64,000 nucleotides of DNA, from assembly GCA_949317995.1 (NCBI GenBank), contig OX439050.1:1116001-1180000 (forward strand), given 5' to 3'. Position numbers and translations under genes: made by a program. Under the pieces are notes generated by a model. The model made no database searches. It worked only from the letters and a program-made list of their open reading frames with translations, and was not told where the DNA came from. Positions 40,635-49,394 of the stretch are shown here, in pieces. The stretch is from Acholoe squamosa (lineage: Eukaryota; Annelida; Polychaeta; Phyllodocida; Polynoidae). Position 1 is the stretch's first letter. Every line of letters starts with the position of its first letter.

Positions 40635-43583
40635 ATGGCTGAGGAATCCGTAGCTGCAGCCAAGCTATCCGGTGACCCGGATAAGCTGACTCCGTCCGCA
40701 GAAGCTTTTCCGGAAGCTTTGTCGCCTGTTACACAGGAAGAGAGCGAGATGATGGACGTGGAGGAACCCACGGATCGCTCGTTCGAGGAGAAGCTGGCTT
40801 CATTCTCACTCAATGAGCCAGAGAAACTGCTGTCTCCACTCCCAGCAGAGGGATCCGGAGCGACTGCGAGTGCTGAACCCGCAGCGACAGAGTCCGAAAC
40901 TACCCAAGTTGACGGACAGAAGGATGAGTGGAAGCCAGCAGTGGCGGAGCCTTTTCCAGCTAGCTATGATGGTCGCTACCTGTATGTCCACCCGGAACTG
41001 CAGGCACAAGTGACCTACGCGGACGGGACACCAGTCAGGATGGACCCGAAAGTCAGGATAGCTATCGAGGGCGTCATGGCTCCCGAACAGCTGACCAGGA
41101 TGCCTCCCGAGTGGCTTCGAGACTGGCCGTGGTTCCAACGGGGACTTATGGTGGACGCTGGTTTCCGTGAAACCGTGTACGCAGCTAACCGAGCCTTCGA
41201 GCTCGGAGCGTATCCGAAGCCTGACAAGTCCCTGTGGAACGTCAAGGCTACGAACATTAACTGGGTAGGCTGTGTCTGGGATACCGATGGCCAGACCTAC
41301 CCACGCCCTAGTGCTATCCGGACGCCGTGCCGGACCACTAAGGAATTCCGGGAGGCCGCTGCTAACTTCGAGCAGTGGGACGACGGTTACTACATAACCG
41401 AACAGGAATTGGTGGATGTCCAGAACAATTCACTAATCGGATTGGACCGAGCTGCAGCCCTTCGGACGGTTATTGTCCGCCGCATGACTGCCGAACAGGA
41501 GGCACAGGAAGAGGCTAAGAGGGCCGCGGAAGCACCCGCACCTCCTATCCCCGACCTGAAGCTTGCCACCAGAAGCTCCGCCAGTGCTACATCAGCTACC
41601 GGCAGCACTACTACTCCAGTAGAAGCCACGACCTCCAGCACATCCGGAACCCAGGAACCGGAGGAAGACTGGAAGGTCAGTAAGAACTGACGATCCGCTG
41701 CTCGGAAGCTCAAGAATCTCCCGGATTCTGCGAGAGCCGAGCCGAAACCCAGCACCTCAACCACTGGTAGTACTGCCATGGAGGTTGAGTCGTCTGACGA
41801 GGAGTCGGTGCACGAATCCTCGGTTGAGTATGATGAGAAGGCCACTCCATCAACTCAAACCGAGGCCGAACGTTGGGCTAACGCCAAATCCGGATTCAAA
41901 ACCCGGATCCCGACGTGTTTCTCCGACTGTGCGTACGGAGTTAAGAAGGACGGCTCTACCCTCTATGCCTGTCCAGACTCAATCAATAAGAACGATGAGT
42001 CGGATGATGAAGATTGGATGCGCCTTTCGGACGAGGACCCCAATCCGAGCAAAGCCTATCGAAAGATGTGGCTTATGCTAAACCACACCGAAGGGTATTA
42101 CACTTATACCCAGAGGAGGAAGCTGCGTTGGGCTTTAGAGAAGTGGTACGGTGACGATCAAAAGTCCTGTCCCTTCTCTATCTGCCAGGATGCGAGTGAT
42201 GTCTCGATCCGGACCTGGAGTACTCCAGCCCGGTTCCAAAGGCATCTGGTAGAGGCCCACTTCCACCATCACCCGGTTTACATTTGTGATCCGAGTTATG
42301 GTAAGAAGGGCAAGAAGTGTACTACGAAGGTGCAATACAACCGACGTAGTGATCTGGCTAGACACCAGAAGAAATGCCACGCAGAAGGTTTGGACGGGGC
42401 CCGGAAGCGCATCATGGAGCTTCATCAGGAACTCATGAAGGAGTTCGATAGCCTGAGCGAGGATGCTTGGTCTAAGATCCGACCAGGGGACCAAGTCCTC
42501 TGCGAAGTTCCGAAGACCAAGGATTCGAAACTCCGAGCAAAGATAGTCCTGACTCCTGGAAAGGGTAAACTGGACATGCACGAGGCTCTCTGGCAGAAAT
42601 GCGAGGAATCCGGAAAGGATGCAAAGAGAGCTCGTGAAAGGAGCAGGAGAGACCAGAACCGTGGCGGCAATGGTAATGGTCAGAGCACAACAAAACCGAA
42701 GGTCAGAGCAGAGGACCGTTCCAGGTCCCCTCTGACAAGGCACCCCGCAGAACAGGCTCAGGGCACTCCGGTGTTCAAGAAGCCTGAACCTGCCGGATAC
42801 GCTGGAGCCGTATCTAAACCTGGGAAAGTGAGTTCTCGAAACTTTCCGTCCTTAAACCAGGGACCTGGACCTGAGAGCCAGACCTTGGTGGTAGGAAAGG
42901 ATGGTCGCCTTATGCCAAAGAAGACCACCGCATCTGCTGCCGCCGGATCTGCATCCGCTCCAGCCGCCCCACCAGTTACCTTTACCCAGGAGCAGTTAAA
43001 CATGTACCTGCAAATGGGACTGAAACAGAATGTACCACCTGCCTTCTGTGTACCAACGACAGGTGTGTCCGGGAGTCCTAAACCCGGAAGTGGTCCACAG
43101 GCCGCCTCGACTCCTCCCAAGGCTGTCGCGGCACCTGAGAAACCGAAGGACGCCATTACCATTAAAACTGGTAATGCGGAAGTTTGGTTTGAGAAGTCTC
43201 GCCAAGGGGAGGCAGATGTCCAGAAGGCCATCTACACCCATTGGGAGAAGACCGTTCGTGAGAAAGCGATCGAGTTTCATCAGGGTCTCCTAAACGAAAC
43301 CCTGTTGTGTATGAAACAGGTGGGCGACGCTGAAAAGCAACGTCTCGAGACTCTCATCCGGGACGATGTAAAGGCCCAGGAGGAGGCTGCCTCAGCTGCT
43401 CAAGAAAAAGCAGCTATGGATGTACACGTGTTGGAAAAGCGTGTAAAGGAGGAGATCACTCGGAACACCAACCTGAACACTAAGTTCATGAGGGTGTTCG
43501 GAGTCGACTTGGACGAGTGGGACGGCACTCCCGAGTCGGCTTTAGCTCTTCTGAAGAAGAAGCATGCTAAGAAATCCGTTTAA
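40635..43583 (+). pseudogene. Element C ORF3: accessory zinc-finger/coiled-coil protein, one stop
   Basis: A single frame of 982 codons in the position where retroviruses have env, interrupted only by TGA at 41688-41690. B has CGA at that site. The ATG (MAEESV) matches D (MAEEAV). Parts: an acidic Ser/Glu-rich start; a conserved domain (YDGRYLYVHPE, PEWLRDWPWFQRGLMVD, FRETVYAANRAFELGAYPKP); an Ala/Thr-rich linker with the stop; a second domain (AERWANAKSGF, YYTYTQRRKLRWALEKWYGDD); and two zinc-finger-like blocks (CPFSIC with HLVEAH from fused residue 512, then YICDPSYGKKGKKC with HQKKCH). A basic Arg/Ser region, a Pro/Ala-rich linker and a C-terminal coiled coil follow. No signal peptide or membrane helix is seen, so it is not a typical Env. 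I do not recognise the family; nucleic-acid binding is a reasonable inference. Confidence 0.85.
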
Positions 43584-45082
43584 AGCATGCTAGGGTTATT
43601 TCTTCCATAATTTTTTTTCCAACACCAAATGACCAGATATAGTCTTTGCGGAACCCTAAAGGTCTGCGAATGCTTTTACTAGTGCATGAACACCTATGCT
43701 ATGTGTTCCGGGTTCCTTTGACCAGTCTATTATTCAGGTTGTATAACATTTATTACACCCTGAATAGCCTATTCGGATTTATAATTTCATCCATGAACAA
43801 TCCGATAGTAGACTTGCTGCTGTGAGACGTATCCGGATGCCAGTTCCAGACTCCTGCTGTTACCCGTGCTAACCAATTACTAGGATGGACTTTACGATTT
43901 ACCTCTACAACTCATCTGTACTCCCGAATGGACTTATATCTCTACTACTATTACTTCCGGATCAACCTATATCGGACTATTATTTTACTTATGTCAACTA
44001 AAACTTAAAAAGGATTACGTTCTCTACACAGTTGACACATCCGGACTAATATTCTACAAATCTACACCATTCGGATATACTATAAACTTTAGCACTACTA
44101 GAGGATTGTGGGTAGCTGCCCCAAATCAACTACCGTGTTCACTCAATATAAGGAAACTATAAACTTTAGCACGTCCATCCCGTGGTTAGCTGACCACACC
44201 TACCTACTAGTACCCGGAGGATACAGCAGAAGACTCCAGCAGCATTTATAATTCCTGTATATTGTATATAATGTCATATTTCTATTTTTCTATAATATTA
44301 TATGTATGTACATATCCACTAGATACATATTATAATACGGGTACATAGACATTTCCTGATACGGATCTCTAATCACTATTAGTATTTATATTATAAGATC
44401 CGTTAAACTTCACCAGATAACACATATTATTGTCCTGCGAGACAAATTATATAATAAGTATAATGATCTGGTGCTATAAAAGTTATTAGGTACACGGTGA
44501 TAATATATTATTATATTCATTATCACACCGTGATGTTTTTTTTTCAAGTGTATGTTATAAATAATCATATTCGTACTACTCACGGAATCCTTAACGGATT
44601 CGTATAATATTAATATACGACATGTCATTAGATAGTGATGTTACTATAACAGTCTTCTTTAAGACTACATATTCAAATGTGGTGTCAATGACTACAAACA
44701 CACGTACGGATGTTATTTTGTGATATGTTTTATTATCGACAGTTCCGTTACATATAGCTGTCATCATCACATGTATACGATTCATATTACTTGTCTTATT
44801 AATTATACCTGAAATATAATACAATATTATGTGGTATAATAATTAAATAGACAGTTCCGTTTCACATAACTGTCTCTTCTTCAAGTAATTCGTATAATAT
44901 TTCAACATCCTAATCGTTATATGTAACTAAAATTCACTATCGAATATATATATATGACATCTGGTTCACAATTTATTTAGTGCTAATGTTATACCTGTGG
45001 TTGTACCTCTATTACTAAAGGTTTAGACATGTAGAAATGTTATCCTAGTAATATTATACGTATAACACCCTCCTAAATGTCT
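43584..45082 (+). other. Element C 3' non-coding region with hairpin series
   Basis: This AT-rich region of about 1.5 kb is shared with B. Clear inverted repeats: 44361-44403 (ACGGATCT arms), 44493-44532 (CACGGTG-ATAAT arms), 44585-44601 (GAATCC/GGATTC), 44738-44762 (GACAG-TT arms) and 44850-44874 (GACAGTT/AACTGTC). The last two share GACAGTTCCGTT. CTATAAACTTTAGCAC occurs twice (about 44090 and 44157). There is no coding frame. It may act in RNA export, packaging or 3' processing. Confidence 0.6.
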
Positions 45083-45092
45083 GGGGGAGTGG
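45083..45092 (+). promoter_or_regulatory. Polypurine tract of element C
   Basis: GGGGGAGTGG lies directly before the 3' LTR and is also present in B. Plus-strand DNA priming is the standard role at this place; one T interrupts the purines. Confidence 0.65.
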
Positions 45093-45467
45093 TGTAGAGG
45101 TACACTTTACTACCATAGGAGTTGGGTACCGTCTGACGTGGCGGGTGAGTCGAGTCGTCGGACGTTCCTCAGGTTCCGGATAGGTGGCAGCACCGATCCG
45201 GGTCTGTGGGGACATCTGACGACGAACACCTGGGTCCGTATATAAAGCCCAGGGCTCAGCCGCTACGTCAGAGGCCCTTCTGGCCTCCACACTATGTAAA
45301 CCACTGTCTTTTAATATTAGCTGCCTCTTTGATATCATTCGGCAGCCGTGAGTGTGCATTAAGTAATAAACCTAACCGTTGGCATACACTTGGAATACTG
45401 TCTTACTCTTTCTTTCCGAATCGTAAGACCCGAACCCCCCAGGTCCGTAAGGCCACAAACCCTTACA
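45093..45467 (+). repeat. Element C 3' LTR (375 bp)
   Basis: Identical to 32632-33006 over its whole length as read. TATATAAA at 45239-45246 and AATAAA at 45365-45370. It is followed by the target duplication ACAG. Confidence 0.97.
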
Positions 45468-47165
45468 ACAGGCACCAGGCCTTAATTTGACTTTACCTGG
45501 TTTCTCAGACGCTGAATCTCCAGCCTTAAGAATTGCTGGTCTACCAAGTGAAATACCATCTACGTCTGTAACTAAGCCTCCCAGTTACCTGGATTTAGAC
45601 TCATATCTACAGCCTAGGTCTCCTCTGAGCTCACTTAGGATAATTTTGTAGTCCCAGATTTCACCACCACTACACCATCCAACTCTGATCTCTGGGAACA
45701 AAGGATAAGATCAGCCATTGCCAGGTGGAGATCAGAAAACACAAACAATACTGACAGATCTCAGGAGGCACCAACCTGCAATTTTGAAAAATACACAGTC
45801 TGTTGAAAACCCCTCAGCCTTTTTAGGTTGTATCAATAGAATATTGGAGGATCAGTGGCTGGACTCCAGCACACCCAGTGACCGCTTCAGGTCATACCAA
45901 GATCCCACCACCCCTAGGGCTACCTCACAGCCACCCAATACCTTCTCCCCCAGCCTGGAATCTAGATTTTCCTTATCTGACTATACACCTATAGCTAGCC
46001 CCAGAAGGAGAAGGGTACAGTTCAGCTCACTCCATAGGAGACAAACACCTCCTTATTATAGACAGCTTAGAAGTGTAGATTCACCAGCAGGTGGAGGTAA
46101 TATAGCAGCCACCTCTCAAATCTTCAACAGAAGACCAACTGCCCCCAACTTCACCTCAGAGGACAGCATCACTTCTGAAGAAGATACTAAAGTCTCCTTC
46201 CCTCACCTTAACAGGTACAGGACAGACAGCAGCATGACATCTGCACCCCCACCCAGTTATGACAAGGATGACCTGGCCAGAAACCTGATAAGAGAATGCA
46301 CACAGGCAGTCAGTGATTCTTTATCTAACTTTTTCACTGGCCAAATTAATCTCCTGTCTGCTGAGAATAAAAGAGCGGGCCAGGAACATAACAGCCTACT
46401 GTCTAGAGTCAATGACAGACTGGATAACATGGATACCTGGAGAGCTCAAATGGAGCGTGACATAATACACACACAGAGGAGAGCCACTGAAGATAATGCT
46501 AAAGAAGATCTGAGATAATAGCTGCAGATATTTCTGAAAGAATAAACAGAAATATGGATGATGTCAGAAGGGATATTTGCATAGCCTATGACAACAGAGC
46601 ACCACCAACTACTCACCTAACACCAGCCAGCACAGGGTTAACTCACACCACTCAGACCTTGAGTGCACCCCCTGCAGCCTCCATCCTACCACAAGGCGCA
46701 GGCATCAGGTCCACCCAGCGCCTTCCAATGCAGCAACCCAGCCGGCTCAATACATGCCACGCCCACCTCACACCAGCCTACCCGAGGAGAAATTCCTGGT
46801 TTATCCGCTACTCACCAGATGGAAGCACCAGCTCCCGCCCAAGCAGAAGCAAGGCCCAGCACCCTAGGCTCAGTGGTAGGGGACATATATACACCCTTGG
46901 GAATATTCCCATACCTATACAAACCTTGCATTCCCAAAGCACAGGTGCACATCCAACAGGTTTTCACCAGGCATATGCCCATTCTACACCAATGATCCCA
47001 ATGCTAGGGCAATCCCATATCACCAACAGCATGGGACAAATGACATTGGAAAATGAGAAACTCTCCTCAGCCAAGCTCCTTCAATAAGCCTCAGAACTTT
47101 ATTAAGCTAGATCTGCATCCAAATTCATCATGGAATTCAAATTCTGGATCAGCAATTTGTACCCT
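45468..47165 (+). pseudogene. gag: E2 gag, 3' piece after element C
   Basis: Directly after C the A-family Gag resumes with LNLTLPGFSDAESPALRIAG, which matches LNLTLPGLSASDSPSLRLAG in element A at the residue where the 5' piece stopped. It continues through SPRRRRVQFSS, SFPHLNRYRTDSSMTSAPPP and RVNDRLDNMDTW with frameshifts near 45660-45720, 46515 and later. It fades out in the capsid (SFNKP, then FKFWISN) at about 47165. No pol follows, so this copy is 3' truncated. Confidence 0.82.
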
Positions 47166-47690
47166 CACCATCCCCAACCCCATCCCCCCTTGTTTCTTAA
47201 TAAAAGGGATGGGGTTAATTATGTAAATGAGATACTCCTGAATTCTTCCCACACGATGATAATGATAACTCAACTAGTTTTTGTTTTTTTTAAATAAAGT
47301 TATGTATGAAATAAACACAACAAAATAAATTATTTTTCAATTTATTTTTAATTTTCATGAATCATCATTTTTAATCAATAATTTTTTCTTTCGTCCGAAC
47401 AGACCGCAAAGTCTCACTTTGCTAGTTTCACAGTCACTGACTCTCGCCATCATACATTGCACTAGTTTGGATAAATCTAACACTATTTCGGCCAGATATA
47501 AGACCTTTGTCTGCATGAATTGTAGACGCTTGCAGCATCCTGTTTCCTTTTTTTCCAAATTCTTCACATCATCATTGAGAGCCTCTGACTCACCGACCGG
47601 TCGCTCAGTTTTAGGTTTTTGCTCATTCTCATGACGTATTTCAGGATATAGACGCAATGAGGGCCACAGGTGTCAGCAGTAGTGTCTAGA
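47166..47690. other. Junction region with unknown short frame
   Basis: The block at 47190-47230 (TTAATAAAAGGGATGGGG, then TAATTATGTAAATGAGA) resembles 15925-15965 upstream of the fucosyltransferase. A minus-strand frame at 47355-47657 gives 100 residues with a Lys/Arg-rich end (GLFGRKKKLLIK). I do not recognise it; being on the same strand as the Polinton remnants, it may belong to them. Confidence 0.35.
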
Positions 47691-47734
47691 GTTTAACGTG
47701 GTTTTCTTTGCCACTTGAACTGAACAGAAAGTTT

Positions 47735-47905
47735 CAGGAAAGCTAAGAACTCTGCGCCCAGCGCAGGTAAGCCGAATGAATCAAAGTACTACACCTCACC
47801 TGTCCTCGACACATAAAACGCCACCCAATGTTGACCTGGTAAATGCCAAGGATCCATGTTACTCACAAACAAGTGTTCTTGATAGGGTGTTCGGGGATAG
47901 TGTCC
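47735..47905 (-). pseudogene. Second adenain-like protease remnant (Polinton type)
   Basis: On the minus strand the peptide has LFVSNMDPWHLPGQHWVAFY, the same His box as the copy at 4416-4805 (SNTDPSSKPGQHWVAFY), then GEV, a TAG stop and YFDSFGLPALG, the acidic box. The Cys box is not visible. At most 60 codons survive. Confidence 0.7.
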
Positions 47906-48052
47906 CAAGAGAAAACACCTAGGAAATGGTGTTTTGTGTGAATGTTATCTTTCAAAACTTTGTCTATTTCAAGGGTTTTCATGCATTTTTTTCCTTCTCT
48001 TCAGTTTACAATAAATGTGGTAGTCTCTGATGGGATGTCGATCTCTGGTCAG

Positions 48053-48463
48053 CTAAACGACGTTGTCATACACCAAGTAGAGCAGTACCGTTGTGGTCTC
48101 CGTCAGCGCCGAGCAAAAACTGAGCTCCACTCTCAGCTGATCCGCATTTATAAGGTTCACTCTACACCTGACGTGCAATCTGTCCGGAGTTAAATCCAGG
48201 GGGAACAGCGTGTAACCGTTCAGGATATTGTTGTAGGGAATGTCGCAGGAGCATGAACCCTTGTACATTCCCATTTCCATGTGTAGTGCTAGGTACTCCC
48301 TCGCCACTTCCCTTTTGGCAAAGTCGGGGACGAAGGCGTTGTTCGGCACCTTCTGGTCGTTCACTATCACTTGAAGCGAGTTGACATTGCAATGTTTCAG
48401 TTTGAACAGGTTCTTGGTGTAATTTCCATTGAAGGCGTCGTGGTCTAGGAAACAAATCATCAT
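48053..48463 (-). pseudogene. Polinton/adintovirus-type major capsid protein, C-terminal fragment
   Basis: A 136-codon frame resembles the C-terminal jelly-roll end of double-jelly-roll capsid proteins of Polintons/adintoviruses. It has a block VIVNDQKVPNNAF followed by VPDFAKREVAREYLAL, then NGYTLFPLDLTPD (the most conserved part), and the final strand LRVELSFCSAL with VYDNVV. The N-terminal two thirds of the protein are missing. A protease remnant lies just downstream on the same strand, which supports one decayed Polinton. The assignment rests on motif memory; a profile search would settle it. Confidence 0.68.
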
Positions 48464-48675
48464 TGACTTGGGTAGTTGACCTGTGTTAGAGTGCGTGTAG
48501 GTGTGATCTCTGTTGCCCGCAGGGATGGCTTAGGTCGTCATCGCCACTCTGTTCACTGGGTAGTAATAGGGACCCTGTTCTATAGTAGTATAGCATGTAT
48601 CGGAACGGGACTATTGTCAGTAGACCGTTATAGGTATTGTACTTATCATATTTATTTTTCACCTTGACTCTACCA
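48464..48675. other. Short intergenic stretch
   Basis: No gene or clear element is seen between the Polinton capsid remnant and the presumed E3 LTR. The presumed LTR start is a TGTAAC at 48676. Confidence 0.4.
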
Positions 48676-49342
48676 TGTAACCCAGTGTCCGAGTCTACCC
48701 ACAAGCCAAAGGCTGGCTGTGTCAACTGCACTCAGTGACCCTGCCTCCTACCACTGGAGGATATGCCCATTAATCATGAGCAGCGCACTGCATGCCAGGA
48801 ATTCCTAGCAGCTATGTTTAGATGCACTCCTCCTGCTGGAGGATACGCCCATTAATCACGAGCAGCTCACTGCATGCCAGGAATTCCTAGTAGCTATATT
48901 TAGACTCACTCCTCCTGCTGGAGGACATGCCCATTAATCATGAGCAGCTCACAGCATACCAGGAATTCCTAGCAGCTACATTTAGAGTCACACTGAACTC
49001 TGTGACCCCCAGTGCTATGTTTAGATTCACCTGCACTCAATGTCCCCAGTAACTATATTTAGTTCACCTGATACTATTTTTAGGATGAGCTGGGTGAGCA
49101 GCTCCCTACTATGAATACCTCCTAGTGGAGCAGCTCAATCATTTTTCTACATTCATACTTCATCCCTCACACACTCACGTGGGATTAGAGCTCCTAGCTC
49201 AAGGCTAGGCTTGGACACTGTTGGGTACCATATACTGTATTATCATCTACACCTCGTGGACTTCATGAATAAATTGGATATCAAACTGGATCCCTGATTT
49301 GTCTGTATTCATCCTCATTCATCATTTATGGACTCGTTGACA
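48676..49342 (+). repeat. E3 5' LTR (A family), approximate limits
   Basis: The right end is set by TTGACA just before the PBS-like TGGTGGAGAA (from 49344), as in element A. The left end at TGTAAC is a guess. It contains three 82-bp tandem repeats (48744-48990) and AATAAATTGGAT near 49268, the equivalent of the poly-A region of E2. Confidence 0.5.
48744..48990 (+). repeat. Three 82-bp tandem repeats in the E3 LTR
   Basis: The anchor GCCCATTAATCA occurs at 48765, 48847 and 48929, exactly 82 bp apart. Each unit carries CTGGAGGA, then GAGCAGC, then the palindrome AGGAATTCCT. Placed in the presumed U3, they look like duplicated enhancer units. Confidence 0.9.
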
Positions 49343-49394
49343 ATGGTGGAGAAACGCTCACGTATTATCCCACAGTTACCACCTCTCAAGGGCC

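Larger units (their letters stand above)
32632..45467 (+). mobile_element. Element C: 12.8-kb Ty3/Gypsy element with accessory ORF3, very recent
   Basis: Complete element with two 375-bp LTRs that I find identical base for base and a 4-bp target duplication (ACAG at 32628-32631 and 45468-45471). The order is LTR, PBS, gag, pol, promoter-like spacer, ORF3, hairpin-rich 3' region, polypurine tract, LTR. It lies inside the gag of A-family copy E2. Only two nonsense codons damage it: TAA at 39472 in pol and TGA at 41688 in ORF3. Identical LTRs mean it inserted recently, so these stops were either copied from a defective parent or arose very recently. Confidence 0.97.

Noticed and set aside
42135-42743. 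202-codon minus-strand frame opposite C ORF3, with a counterpart opposite B ORF3
   Set aside because: Conserved only because the sense ORF3 is conserved; full of Ser/Leu/Pro shadow composition.
40617-43583. ORF3 as a retroviral envelope protein, expected from its position after pol
   Set aside because: No signal peptide, membrane anchor, fusion-peptide-like segment or cleavage site; it has zinc-finger and coiled-coil features instead.
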